From: JBDLSY01 sp041170585
GTDB taxonomy: Bacteria > Pseudomonadota > Gammaproteobacteria > Burkholderiales > Burkholderiaceae_C
DNA: 64,000 bases
Direction of reading: 5' to 3'
Assembly (NCBI GenBank): GCA_041170585.1
Contig: JBEDNN010000059.1
Location: 22,994 to 86,993 of the forward strand
Shown: positions 27,251 through 37,338 of the stretch, piece by piece
Numbering within the stretch: the first letter of the stretch is position 1
How the letters are laid out: each line of letters starts with the position of its first letter
The notes under the pieces: model-generated
What the model was told of the DNA's origin: nothing
What the model saw: the letters and a program-made list of their open reading frames with translations, nothing else
The model's database searches: none
Translations under genes and position numbers: made by a program

Positions 27251-28054
27251 TCAAATACACACTACGTTATTAAAATTTAGTTTTATGGCAGCTTCTTTGA
27301 TGCGTTGATGCGACACTAAAACCAAGCTATTTTTTAATAACCCTGATAAAAACGTTTGAGCTTCATTCTGTCCAATGTTGGATACGCTGCTTAATAGACG
27401 TAAAACTTGATCTGTACTGGTAAAATACAAAGCGATAGGTTGTTTAACCCCATAAACTAAATGTATTTTTTTTTGAAATGATTCAGTGTGCGTCAAATCA
27501 TATTTATGATAAGCCACCAGTATATTGACTTTAATATTGAGTGCTTTTAAGTGATTAATTAAATCATTGCGTCCTTGATTGGCACGTACAACCGTGATGT
27601 TTGAGTAGCAACTTAGATGGTTAAACAGACCCATAGATTCGCCAGTCGGTGAAATAATCCATTGTGTGGGTTCAAGACCGCCCGCATTTTGCCAAGCTGC
27701 TTTAGACGCATTACCCATAACGGCAATAGTGTTAATCGCTTGCCAATTCCATTGAGCAGCAATATGTGCGGCGGTAGGGCTTGACAACACTACAATTGAC
27801 TTATGATTTAAGAGATTAATTTGATTTGGTGAAGTATCAATATTATTAATATTATCAATATTATTATTATTATTGATATATTTATTGACCTTATCATCAA
27901 GGCTATAGGCTTGTAAATAATCAATCGGCAAATGTAGGGTTGCATACCAATTTAAAGCCATTAAATGACTGGGTAAGCGATAATTTAAAGGCGATAACGG
28001 ACGAAACCATAGCAGTTGGTAACATGAATAATCTGAAATACCTGTATTAATCAT
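27251..28054 (-). CDS. hemD: uroporphyrinogen-III synthase
   Basis: 267 residues. HemD is poorly conserved, and the call rests on fold-typical strands (SIVVLSSPTAAHIAA, INTIAVMGNASKAAW, LFNHL, IALYFTSTDQVLRLL, LVLVSHQRIKEAA) and on its position 6 bp downstream of hemC. It closes the tetrapyrrole ring with inversion of ring D. Residues about 55-80 are a low-complexity insertion rich in Asn, Ile and Asp (KYINNNNNIDNINNIDT) encoded by AAT/ATT repeats, in the linker before the SIVVLSSP strand. Confidence 0.85.
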   Translation of the reverse strand: MINTGISDYSCYQLLWFRPLSPLNYRLPSHLMALNWYATLHLPIDYLQAYSLDDKVNKYINNNNNIDNINNIDTSPNQINLLNHKSIVVLSSPTAAHIAAQWNWQAINTIAVMGNASKAAWQNAGGLEPTQWIISPTGESMGLFNHLSCYSNITVVRANQGRNDLINHLKALNIKVNILVAYHKYDLTHTESFQKKIHLVYGVKQPIALYFTSTDQVLRLLSSVSNIGQNEAQTFLSGLLKNSLVLVSHQRIKEAAIKLNFNNVVCI

Positions 28055-28060
28055 AAGTCG

Positions 28061-29005
28061 TTAATCATACACTTTATCAATCAATTGTAAAGCACCTTGC
28101 ATAATGAGTGCTTGACCAGCCCGTATACCTAACTGGGTTGGCGTTTCGTTGTTGTCTTGCGTATAAAGACCCGCACAGTGTTCAGTACCTATCGTATTTC
28201 CTGCCCATACAGATAAATAACGCGTTGTTTTTTCCGATGATTTTATAGTGTCTAGCCAAGAATAGGCGGCCAATGGTGTAGAGCAATTAGCACCTAAAGT
28301 GAGTCCTACCGCCCGTTCTGCTTGTGTAGCTGCCGTGGTATCTTGACAGGCCAAAGGTGATAATAAGTGAATAATGTCTGTACGATTTGATAAACATTCA
28401 ATACCTAAAGCCCCTTGTCCTGCGGCGGGTAAAACAATGGTTTCAGATAAAAAGGCTGAAATTTTATGTTGGTAACCTAAGCGGTTTAAACCGCTGGCCG
28501 CTAAAATAATTGCTGCGTAATCGCCTTGTGCCAGTTTATTTAGGCGGGTGTCTAAATTACCACGTAACGGTTTAATCACTAAATGTGGGTATGTACGTAG
28601 GATTTGTGCGGCACGCCGTAAGCTAGATGTGCCAATGATTGCACCTGCTGGAAGAGCCGCTAAATCAGCACAACCAACTAAAGCGTCACGCGGGTCTTCT
28701 CGTTGTGTAATGGCGGCTAAACAAAATTGACTGTCTAAATCAACGGGTACATCTTTAAGTGAATGGACTGCTAAGTCTGCGCGTCCATCAATTAAGGCTT
28801 GTTCTAATTCCTTAATAAATAAACCTTTACCGCCAATTTTAGACAGGCTGCGGTCTAAAATTTCATCACCTTTGGTACTCATAGGTAATAGTTTGATGGC
28901 TATATTTGGATAAATTAAATTTATTTGTTTAGCAATATATTCGGATTGCCATAAAGCCAATTTACTGGCACGGGTAGCAATAGTAAGCTGTTTAATTGTA
29001 GTCAT
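28061..29005 (-). CDS. hemC: porphobilinogen deaminase (hydroxymethylbilane synthase)
   Basis: About 314 residues from the ATG at 29003-29005 ([20 protein letters not shown]). A start 23 codons upstream would add a hydrophobic stretch unknown in the family. [42 protein letters not shown], and the cofactor cysteine in [12 protein letters not shown] are all present. It polymerises four porphobilinogens into hydroxymethylbilane, the substrate of the HemD encoded next. The two genes are surely co-transcribed. Confidence 0.97.
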   Translation of the reverse strand: MTTIKQLTIATRASKLALWQSEYIAKQINLIYPNIAIKLLPMSTKGDEILDRSLSKIGGKGLFIKELEQALIDGRADLAVHSLKDVPVDLDSQFCLAAITQREDPRDALVGCADLAALPAGAIIGTSSLRRAAQILRTYPHLVIKPLRGNLDTRLNKLAQGDYAAIILAASGLNRLGYQHKISAFLSETIVLPAAGQGALGIECLSNRTDIIHLLSPLACQDTTAATQAERAVGLTLGANCSTPLAAYSWLDTIKSSEKTTRYLSVWAGNTIGTEHCAGLYTQDNNETPTQLGIRAGQALIMQGALQLIDKVYD

Positions 29006-29262
29006 AGGGTTTTTTAAAAAAATAAAAGTAAAAATAAAAATAAAATAATATGTAATACGTAATAGTAAATACAAGTAAATACAAAATAGTAACTGATTAA
29101 GGTATTAAATTTTTAATCGTTTTATTAATTATTCAATTAATTATTCAATTAATTATTTAATTAATTACTCTATTAATTAAAGAGTTAAATGCTTTAAATA
29201 GATTAGTATCCTTTAAAATAATAGAGTTATTAATAGAGTTATTTTTAAAAATGAGGAAAATT

Positions 29263-30027
29263 ATGGAAATTGTTACTTCTGTTCGCTCAACGACTAAACG
29301 TACTATTTATGTAACAGGCGGTATGGGCGGTATTGGAACGGCTATTTGTCGTACATTGCACAACCGTGGTCATAAGGTTATTGCAGGCTGCGGCCCTTCA
29401 CGCGACTATGAAAAATGGTTAGCAAAACAACAGGCAGATGGCTATACATTTTATGCCAGCGTTGGCAATGTGGGTGATTGGGATTCAACTGTAGAAGCTT
29501 TTAAAAAAATAAAAGCTGAACACGGCACGATTGATATTTTAATTAATAATGCAGGTATTACGCGTGATGGTCAATTTAGAAAAATGACAGTACAACAATG
29601 GCGTGAAGTGATTGATACCAATTTAAACAGTATGTTTAATGTCACTAAACAAGTGATTGATGATATGCTTGATAAAGGTTGGGGACGAATTGTTAATATT
29701 AGTTCAGTGAATGGACAAAAAGGACAGTTTGGACAAACCAATTATTCAACGGCTAAAGCAGGTTTACACGGCTTTACAATGGCTTTGGCGCAAGAAGTTG
29801 CAGGCAAAGGTGTAACTGTTAATACGGTTTCACCAGGTTATATTGGTACTGATATGGTACGAGCGATTCGTCCTGATGTGTTGGATAAAATTGTTAGTGG
29901 AGTCCCTGCTAAACGCTTGGGTACGCCTGAAGAAATAGGCTCAATGATTGCTTGGATTGTTTCTGAAGATGGTGGTTATGCTACGGGTGCTGATTTTTCA
30001 ATTAACGGTGGTTTACACATGGGGTAA
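29263..30027 (+). CDS. phaB: acetoacetyl-CoA reductase (short-chain dehydrogenase)
   Basis: About 254 residues from the ATG at 29263, which has a GAGGA Shine-Dalgarno 5 bp upstream; the ATG at 29251 overlaps that site. NAD(P)-binding TGGMGGIGTAICR, the NNAG motif (ILINNAGITRDG), catalytic Ser in VNISSVNGQKGQFGQ, and YSTAKAG with the catalytic Tyr and Lys match PhaB, which makes 3-hydroxybutyryl-CoA for polyhydroxybutyrate. phaA and phaC are not in the window. FabG-type alternatives are less likely given GQKGQFGQTNYS. Confidence 0.9.
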   Translation: MEIVTSVRSTTKRTIYVTGGMGGIGTAICRTLHNRGHKVIAGCGPSRDYEKWLAKQQADGYTFYASVGNVGDWDSTVEAFKKIKAEHGTIDILINNAGITRDGQFRKMTVQQWREVIDTNLNSMFNVTKQVIDDMLDKGWGRIVNISSVNGQKGQFGQTNYSTAKAGLHGFTMALAQEVAGKGVTVNTVSPGYIGTDMVRAIRPDVLDKIVSGVPAKRLGTPEEIGSMIAWIVSEDGGYATGADFSINGGLHMG

Positions 30028-30034
30028 AAAATTA

Positions 30035-30137
30035 GGTAATGGTATAAGCAGAGCTTTTCAAAAAACGCTTTCCTTTTAATAATATATTTAATCAGAAATT
30101 TTAGATTACACTTTAAAGTTCTTTTTATACCACTACC
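30035..30137 (+). mobile_element. family C MITE-like element
   Basis: 103 bp with near-perfect 13-bp inverted ends: GGTAATGGTATAA at the left and TTATACCACTACC at the right (one mismatch). The flanking 8-mers are similar but not identical (AAAAATTA and AAATAATA). It begins 8 bp after the phaB stop. Only one copy is in the window, so family status is tentative. Confidence 0.65.
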
Positions 30138-30153
30138 AAATAATAGTATAACT

Positions 30154-32175
30154 TTATACTTTTTTGATTAAGCCAGTATGACGCAACAATGCCTGAATAT
30201 TTGGTTCGCGGCCACGGAAGGCAATAAAATTTTCTATCATAGGTACACTGCCGCCCGCCGCCAAAATACAATCACGGAATTGAATACCTATCGCGGTATT
30301 TAAAACATCATCACTGTCTTCAAATGCAGAAAAAGCATCGGCAGACAATACTTCGGCCCACTTGTAGCTGTAATAGCCAGCAGCATAGCCACCCGAAAAA
30401 ATATGCCCAAAACTGTGTGCAAAACGATTAAAGCTAGGCGGTGGATTAACAGATACTTGCTTACGCACTTCAATCAATAACTGTTCAATATTTTGATGTG
30501 CATGTTGATGTAAACGTATATCAAATAAACTTAATTCTATTTGGCGAAGCATACCTAAACCTGCTTGAAAATTTTTTGCTGCTAATAATTTATTAAATAA
30601 TTCTACTGGCATAGCCGCTTGAGTCTGCTGATGTGCGGTTAATTGTTGCAGCACTTGCCATTCCCAACAATAGTTTTCCATAAACTGACTGGGTAGTTCT
30701 ACAGCGTCCCATTCAACACCATTAATACCACTAATAGCTAATTGATCTACCTGTGTGAGTAAGTGATGTAGGGCATGACCGAACTCATGAAACAAAGTAA
30801 TGACTTCATCATGGCTAAGCAAGGCAGGCATATTGCCCAAGGGTTGAGCCGCATTACAAACAACTAAAGCAATGGGGAGTTGTATATCACCATTGTGTAA
30901 AATTTTACGGTCAGTAAATGAATTCATCCACGCACCACCTTGTTTACCCTCACGTGCATAAGCATCAATATATAAATAGCCTATTGTTTTATCTTCAATA
31001 TTGACAGCAAACACCTGTACACTGTGATGCCATACCGATGCAGTATGAGGCACAAAACGTACTTTAAATAGAGTTTCAATGACATTAAATAGCCCAGAAA
31101 ATACTTTAGGTTCTTGAAAATATTGTTTGACTTCATGGTCGCTATAGGCATATTTTGCTTGTCGCAATTGTTCACTGACATACAGTAAATCCCATGCTTG
31201 TAAGTCATTAATATGCAAATGTTCAGCGGCATAGGTATTGAGTTCTGCCCAATCTAATAACGCTCCAGGTTTGGCTTGATTAGCAAGGTCAGTTAAAAAA
31301 GCGTCTACTTGTTCAGGCGAATCAGCCATTTTTGTGGCTAAAGATACATCAGCATAATTTTTATAGGCTAACAATATGGCTTGTTCATGACGTAAACGAA
31401 TCAGTTCGTACATTAACGGCGTATTATTATATTTTTCATCACCGATATCGCTGGCACGCGTAACATAAGCACGGTATAAAATTTCACGTAGCTCACGGTT
31501 TTTAACGTACTGCATCACGGGTAAATAGCTAGGCATGTGTAAAGTAACTAAGTAGCCTTGCTTGTTTTTAGCGTGTGCAGCGGCGGCTCGCGCAGACAAT
31601 TCTTCAGTGGGCAAACCTTGTAAGTCGTCAATATTTAAAGTGTGGTATTCAAAAGCGGTTGTTGCATCTAGTACATGTTCAGAAAATGTTTGTTGTAACT
31701 GGGCGATAGCGGCTTCATTTTTGGCAAAAAGGCATTTTTTTTCTTCAGGTAATTGAGCACCATTTAAAGTGAAATCACGCAAAGCATTTTTAAGCACTTT
31801 AGTTTGTTCAGTAGTAAGGTTTAGTGATTCAGCTTGAGTGTGTAAATATTCGTACCGTGCCATTAATTTTAAGTCTTGACTTAATGCTGTAAAAAAAGCA
31901 CTGATTTTAGGTAACCAATTATTGATGCACTCGCGTAATTCTGGCGTATCCATGACACTTTGCAGATGATTCGCGATTCCCCATGTTTGGCTAAGCGGTT
32001 CAGTTGCCGCCTCTAAAGCACTGACTGTATTACTCCAAGTGCTTGTTTCAGGATTATTACCAATAGTATGTTGAATTTCGTTGGCTAACTGTAATTGTTT
32101 TGCCAAGATTGAATTAAAATAGTCAGTTGTGAATAAATTAAAGTTTAATAAGTTTGTATTCAAAGTCGCGGTCAT
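30154..32175 (-). CDS. prlC: oligopeptidase A (M3 metallopeptidase)
   Basis: 673 residues with the zinc-binding motif HEFGH ([16 protein letters not shown]) and the downstream family motif [20 protein letters not shown], where the third zinc ligand Glu lies. The length and the C-terminal sequence ([27 protein letters not shown]-like) fit PrlC/OpdA, a cytoplasmic enzyme that degrades signal peptides and other oligopeptides. It converges on phaB with the family C element between. Confidence 0.95.
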   Translation of the reverse strand: [673 protein letters not shown]

Positions 32176-32264
32176 AAAAGTATGGTTTAAAAGTACGGTT
32201 ATAAAATTAAAGTTATGAAATAATGGTTATAAAGTAGTTGTCATATTAAGTAATTATTATATTT

Positions 32265-32378
32265 GGTAATGTTAAAATATCACTGACAAAAGAAATTTAA
32301 TAATTAAGAAATAATTAGTAAAATCAACAAGACAATATACCAACATAAATACTGTAAAAGTTAAAATTTAACATTACC
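32265..32378 (+). mobile_element. family B MITE-like element (copy B3)
   Basis: 114 bp with ends GGTAATGTTAAAAT and ATTTAACATTACC and an exact flanking 8-bp duplication, TTATATTT (32257-32264 and 32379-32386). It lies in the divergent spacer between prlC and the GDSL lipoprotein gene, in or near both promoter regions. Confidence 0.93.
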
Positions 32379-32473
32379 TTATATTTATATAAAATATATA
32401 AAATATATAAACAACATATAAATAATAGATTTCATATTTTTTTAAGGTTGTTAGCCAATTTACGGAGTATAAA

Positions 32474-33688
32474 ATGATAAAAAATCAATATAAAAAAATA
32501 ATTAGCACGTTGGCAATGACAGTCAGTATTTTAACGTTAGCTGCCTGTGGTGGAAATACCAGTAAGAATCCAGCAGGGATTAAATCAGTCCGTGTATTTG
32601 GTGATAGTTTAGCGGATAGTGGTGTATTTGGCTTAAAAGCAACGGTTAATAATGCTGGCGTAAATAATTCACCGACACCGATTTGGACTGAATTAGTCGC
32701 CAAACAATTAAGCGTTACAGGTGTGTGTAATTTTTATAAAATTAATCCGCTTAATACCAGTATTTCTACGGATACAGCCTGCAAAAGTTTTGCGGTTAGT
32801 GGTGCACGTATTAATAATTTAAGTAATACTAACCCAGCTTTTTTAGGATTAAATAATCCAGCTTCTATTGCTTATCAAATGGATACAGCGGCTTTAAGCA
32901 CGCAAGGAAATTTTCCTGCTAATGAGTTAATTTTAATTGATGGTGGTGGTAATGACGCTGCCGATATTTTAGGGGCTTACCTTGCTTTTGAGTCGGGTAC
33001 AGCCCTTCAAAAATCACAGTACGCGGCGTTACTAGGTACTTTATTAACACCTGATACCGTGCAAACAATGATTACGCAGCCTGCCACAACAACAAACAGT
33101 TTAAGCGGTGCACAGCAATTAGGTGTGCTATATATGACTGCGTTGGCTAATAAAATGGCAGACGATATTAACAGTAAATTACTGGTTAAAGGTGCGAATA
33201 AAGTAGCTATTATGAATGTACCAGCGATTACGAGTACACCGCGATTTAAAGTAGTTTTGAAAAGTATTGCTGCTTCATCAGTAGGTACAAAAGGTGCAGC
33301 AGGTGTGGAATCTTTGGTACGCTATTGGATTGGTAGCTTCAATCAAACATTGAGTAATCGCTTTAAAGCAGATAAAAGAGTTGCTATAGTAGATTTTTTT
33401 GGGGGATTAGACCGCCAGTTAACTGCTCCAGCAGCGTATGGGTTGTCTAACCCGATTAACTCTATTACTGGAGTTATAGACACGGCTTGTCCGATTACGG
33501 GTATAGATGCTGCTGGTTTACCCGCTTATAATTTTTCAACATGTACTGCTTTGGCTTTAGATCAATCGCCGCAAGCCAGTCAATGGCGAAAAATGTCATT
33601 TTCAGACGGCTTTCATCCTTCGCCTTATACGCATACTTTAATCGCTCAATTGGTGAATCGCACTTTATCAACACATTTTTGGATGTAA
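32474..33688 (+). CDS. GDSL/SGNH-family lipase-esterase, lipoprotein
   Basis: 404 residues. The signal peptide ends in the lipobox LAAC (Cys25), so the protein should be lipid-anchored. Block I is VFGDSLADSG with nucleophile Ser45; an IDGGGNDAAD stretch corresponds to block III (GxND), and DGFHPSPYTH near the end supplies the catalytic Asp378 and His381. The substrate is unknown; such proteins hydrolyse short-chain esters or polysaccharide acetyl groups. A good Shine-Dalgarno (ACGGAG) precedes the ATG. It lies upstream of lon but there are 131 bp between. Confidence 0.88.
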   Translation: MIKNQYKKIISTLAMTVSILTLAACGGNTSKNPAGIKSVRVFGDSLADSGVFGLKATVNNAGVNNSPTPIWTELVAKQLSVTGVCNFYKINPLNTSISTDTACKSFAVSGARINNLSNTNPAFLGLNNPASIAYQMDTAALSTQGNFPANELILIDGGGNDAADILGAYLAFESGTALQKSQYAALLGTLLTPDTVQTMITQPATTTNSLSGAQQLGVLYMTALANKMADDINSKLLVKGANKVAIMNVPAITSTPRFKVVLKSIAASSVGTKGAAGVESLVRYWIGSFNQTLSNRFKADKRVAIVDFFGGLDRQLTAPAAYGLSNPINSITGVIDTACPITGIDAAGLPAYNFSTCTALALDQSPQASQWRKMSFSDGFHPSPYTHTLIAQLVNRTLSTHFWM

Positions 33689-33819
33689 ATCTTAAATAGG
33701 TGTGTTTTTATGTAATTCCCATACTTTACAATGCTAAGTCCAAGTTTAGGTTAAACACACTAATCATAATACTAAGCATAATGATATTTAATAAATTTAT
33801 AAATTAACTGGGTTTTTCT

Positions 33820-36387
33820 ATGAACGATAATTCTAAACCGCCTTCCGATAAAAAAAGCAAAGCCAATAAAGTTAAACCACTAGCTGTAACAGCTAATACT
33901 GTTCCTAGTAAAAGCATTCCAGTATTACCGCTACGTGATGTAGTTGTGTTTCCACATACTGTTTTACCTTTGTTTGTTGGACGAAAACGCAGTATTTTAG
34001 GCATAGAGCATGCCATGAAAAATGGTAATTATGTCGTATTAGCTGCACAAAAAAATTCTAAAGTAGACGAGCCGGCTGTGTCTGAAATTCATCGCACTGC
34101 CTGTCTTGCTAAAATATTACAAATGTTAAAGTTGCCTGACGGCACTGTTAAAGTATTAGTTGAAGGTTTATTGCGTGTCAATATTAGCCGATTAACAGAA
34201 AAAACAGATATTTTAGTGTGTGATACTAAGGTCTTAACGACTGAACCCTTATTAGATCAAAGTCTAGAAGTGTTGCGTCGTACAGTATTAAATTCTTTTG
34301 AACAATACGTTAAGCAGCACAAAAAGCTTCCGAACGAAGTGGTTGCTAGCTTAAACAGTATGCAAGACACTGAACGTTTTATAGATACTGTAGTATCACA
34401 TTTAAATGTGTCAGTGGACATGAAACAAAAGATGTTATCTATGACCAATGTAGTATCTCGTTATGAGTACGCTTTGACTTTGCTTGAAGGTGAATTAGAT
34501 ATCCAACAGGCTGAAAAGCGTATTTTGAGTCGAGTGAAACGCCAAGTTGAGAAAAATCAACGTGACCATTATTTAAATGAACAAATTAAAGCGATTCAAA
34601 AAGAGTTGGGTGAAGAAGATGACGGCGCGTTATTAGAAGAGTTAGATAAAAAAATTAAAGCTGCACACATGCCTAAAGAAGCTTTGGATAAAGCTAAGGC
34701 TGAATTGAAAAAATTGAAAATGATGCATCCTATGTCATCAGAATCAACAGTTAGTCGTAATTATTTAGAAGTCATGGTGCAGTTGCCTTGGAAAGAAAAA
34801 TCTAAATTAAATTTAGATTTAAACAGTGCCCAAGCTATTTTAGATGCCGATCACAATGGCTTAGAAAAAGTAAAAGACCGTATTGTTGAGTATTTGGCCG
34901 TACAACAACGGGTTGATAAAGTTAAGTCGCCCATTTTATGTTTAGTGGGTCCGCCGGGTGTAGGTAAAACTTCTTTAGGTCAGAGTATTGCTAAAGCGAC
35001 AGGTCGTGAGTATGTTCGTATGGCTTTAGGGGGGGTTCGTGATGAGTCGGAAATCCGTGGACATAGACGCACGTATGTAGGGGCTTTACCAGGTAAAATT
35101 TTACAAAACTTAACCAAAGCAAAAGTTAAAAATCCTCTATTTTTATTAGATGAGATTGATAAAATGGGAGCAGATTGGCGAGGAGATCCAGCCAGTGCTT
35201 TGCTTGAAGTATTAGATCCAGAGCAAAACCATACTTTTCAAGACCATTATATTGAAGTTGATTTTGATTTATCCGATGTAATGTTTGTTGCAACGAGTAA
35301 TTCGTTGAATATCCCACCCGCATTATTAGACCGTATGGAAATTATTCGTTTATCGGGTTACACTGAAGACGAAAAAACGGATATTGCCTTGAAACACCTG
35401 TTACCCAAGCAGTTGCAATTAAATGGTTTATTGCCTAGTGAGCTACAGTTAGATGAATCTGCTGTGCGTGAAATTTTGCGGCACTATACTCGTGAAGCAG
35501 GTGTGCGTTCTTTAGAGCGTGAGTTAGGTAAAATTTGTCGTAAAGTAGTCAAGAGCGCTGTTTTAAATACAAATATAGCTACTGTCAGTTTAAAAACAGA
35601 GTCAGTGTCTAAAAAATCTAAAAAATTACCGATTAATACCAATATTAATACCGTATTGTCATGTACAACTGTTTTGGCTGCCGATATAGAAACTTACTTG
35701 GGTGTCAAAAAATATAGTTATGGTTTAGCAGAAAAAAATAATCAAGTAGGGCAAGTAGCAGGCTTGGCTTGGACTGAAGTCGGTGGGGAGTTATTAACCA
35801 TTGAAGCCATTAGTATGCCAGGAAAAGGCTTAATCGTGCGTACAGGATCATTGGGCAATGTGATGAAAGAAAGTGTTGATGCCGCACGTAGCGTGGTTCG
35901 TTCACGTGCTAATTTACTAGGCATTGCCGATGACGCCTTTGAGAAAAAAGATTTACATATTCATGCCCCTGAAGGAGCAACACCTAAAGACGGTCCTTCA
36001 GCAGGTATTGCTATGACAACAGCTATGGTGTCAGCTTTGACAGGTATTCCTGTAAGAGCCGATGTGGCAATGACGGGTGAAATTACTCTACGGGGTGAGG
36101 TATTGGCTATTGGTGGTTTAAAAGAAAAATTATTTGCTGCTTTACGGGCTGGAATTAAAACTGCGATTATTCCGCATGAAAATATGAAGGATTTAGTGGA
36201 TATTCCTAGCAATGTAAAGCAATACTTAACCATTAAGCCCGTACAATGGATTGATCAAGTATTAGAAATTGCTTTAGAGAAAATGCCTGTACCTTTGTTA
36301 AAAGAAATTAAAACAGAACCTATTACGCCATTAGTATTGACAACCCCGAAACCTAATCGCCGCGTTAAGAAAGTACTGGCAATCTGA
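33820..36387 (+). CDS. lon: Lon ATP-dependent protease
   Basis: 855 residues, longer than E. coli Lon (784). The LON substrate-binding domain starts at [20 protein letters not shown]. Walker A is GPPGVGKTS (from residue 377). The protease dyad is Ser727 ([11 protein letters not shown]) and Lys770 ([10 protein letters not shown]). Extra length comes from a basic N-terminal stretch and a Ser/Asn/Lys-rich insert around residues 590-620 between the AAA+ and protease domains. It degrades misfolded and regulatory proteins. The order lon, HU gene, ppiD matches many proteobacteria. Confidence 0.98.
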   Translation: MNDNSKPPSDKKSKANKVKPLAVTANTVPSKSIPVLPLRDVVVFPHTVLPLFVGRKRSILGIEHAMKNGNYVVLAAQKNSKVDEPAVSEIHRTACLAKILQMLKLPDGTVKVLVEGLLRVNISRLTEKTDILVCDTKVLTTEPLLDQSLEVLRRTVLNSFEQYVKQHKKLPNEVVASLNSMQDTERFIDTVVSHLNVSVDMKQKMLSMTNVVSRYEYALTLLEGELDIQQAEKRILSRVKRQVEKNQRDHYLNEQIKAIQKELGEEDDGALLEELDKKIKAAHMPKEALDKAKAELKKLKMMHPMSSESTVSRNYLEVMVQLPWKEKSKLNLDLNSAQAILDADHNGLEKVKDRIVEYLAVQQRVDKVKSPILCLVGPPGVGKTSLGQSIAKATGREYVRMALGGVRDESEIRGHRRTYVGALPGKILQNLTKAKVKNPLFLLDEIDKMGADWRGDPASALLEVLDPEQNHTFQDHYIEVDFDLSDVMFVATSNSLNIPPALLDRMEIIRLSGYTEDEKTDIALKHLLPKQLQLNGLLPSELQLDESAVREILRHYTREAGVRSLERELGKICRKVVKSAVLNTNIATVSLKTESVSKKSKKLPINTNINTVLSCTTVLAADIETYLGVKKYSYGLAEKNNQVGQVAGLAWTEVGGELLTIEAISMPGKGLIVRTGSLGNVMKESVDAARSVVRSRANLLGIADDAFEKKDLHIHAPEGATPKDGPSAGIAMTTAMVSALTGIPVRADVAMTGEITLRGEVLAIGGLKEKLFAALRAGIKTAIIPHENMKDLVDIPSNVKQYLTIKPVQWIDQVLEIALEKMPVPLLKEIKTEPITPLVLTTPKPNRRVKKVLAI

Positions 36388-36415
36388 TAGTGATTAAATC
36401 ATACACTTAAGCTAT

Positions 36416-36439
36416 ACAATGCTACAACCGTAGCATTGT
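36416..36439 (+). terminator. hairpin downstream of lon
   Basis: ACAATGCTAC and GTAGCATTGT form a perfect 10-bp stem with a 4-base loop (AACC) 28 bp after the lon stop. The following bases, TCTACAATCTTG, are not a clean T-run, so it may be a weak terminator or an mRNA-stabilising hairpin. Confidence 0.6.
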
Positions 36440-36620
36440 TCTACAATCTTGTTATTAACTTGTTATTAACTAATAATCTGTTAAATTAATTAATTTGAAT
36501 AAACATAGTATTTCAAAAGCATAGTATTTTAAAAATTTAAAATACAAATACAAATATTTAATTATTTAACTTAACCGCATTTTTTACGTGCATTTCGCAC
36601 TTTATCTACTTGGAGTATTT

Positions 36621-36893
36621 ATGAATAAGACAGAACTAATTGAACACATTGCAACAGAGGCTGATTTAACAAAAGCGGCCGCAGGACGTGCTTTAGATGC
36701 CTTTATTGAGGGTGTTAAAGAAACTTTAAAAGCGGGTGAAGAAGTCACTTTAATCGGTTTCGGTACATTTACTGTTTCTGAACGGCCTGCACGAACTGGA
36801 CGTAATCCAAAGACTGGTGAAGAAATTACAATCAAAGCAGCCAAAGTACCTAAATTCCGTCCAGGTAAAGGTTTAAAAGACATTGTTAATTAG
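36621..36893 (+). CDS. hupB: DNA-binding protein HU
   Basis: 90 residues from the ATG at 36621, which has a TGGAG Shine-Dalgarno just upstream; an in-frame ATG 33 bp earlier would add 11 unconventional residues. It has the complete histone-like fold [39 protein letters not shown] with the DNA-intercalating proline arm, and the end [15 protein letters not shown]. It compacts DNA and bends it without sequence specificity. It lies between lon and ppiD, as in E. coli hupB. Confidence 0.97.
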   Translation: MNKTELIEHIATEADLTKAAAGRALDAFIEGVKETLKAGEEVTLIGFGTFTVSERPARTGRNPKTGEEITIKAAKVPKFRPGKGLKDIVN

Positions 36894-37122
36894 TTATTAA
36901 TAAATTTAGTATAAGAAATATTATGAAATATTATGAAATAAATAATAAATCTTATAAATCTTATACTAAATAAAAAAGTGTAGTATATAAATATAGTATA
37001 CAATGAGTCTTTAGTTGCTAAATTAACAGCATTAAAAATAAATTTTCAAAATATTATAAATAACTATAATAACTAGCTTTACAAAAGCTAAATTTAGATT
37101 TAAAATAATGAAATAGTACATT

Positions 37123-37198
37123 GGGTTCTTAGCTCAGTTGGTAGAGCGGTGCCCTTACAAGGCATAGGTCGGGAGTTCGAGCCTCTCAGGACCCACCA
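37123..37198 (+). tRNA. tRNA-Val (anticodon UAC)
   Basis: 76 nt that fold into a full cloverleaf: acceptor stem GGGTTCT/AGGACCC with one U-G pair, D arm GCTC/GAGC, anticodon stem GTGCC/GGCAT around the loop CTTACAA (anticodon TAC), and T arm GGGAG/CTCTC with TTCGAGC. The CCA end is encoded. A terminator hairpin follows. It sits between the HU gene and ppiD. Confidence 0.97.
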
Positions 37199-37232
37199 AT
37201 ATACTAAACTATATTTTATATAGACTACATAT

Positions 37233-37264
37233 AAGCCGATTGGTTACCAATACGGCTTTTTTTG
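37233..37264 (+). terminator. intrinsic terminator after tRNA-Val
   Basis: AAGCCGATTGG pairs with CCAATACGGCTT (one bulged A) around TTA, followed by an uninterrupted run of T. It would end the tRNA transcript before ppiD. Confidence 0.9.
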
Positions 37265-37338
37265 TTTAAGTTTTTAGGGTAAAGTATTATTTTACAAATC
37301 TTTGTACTTTATAATTTTCTCTACCTTTTGGATTCAAT

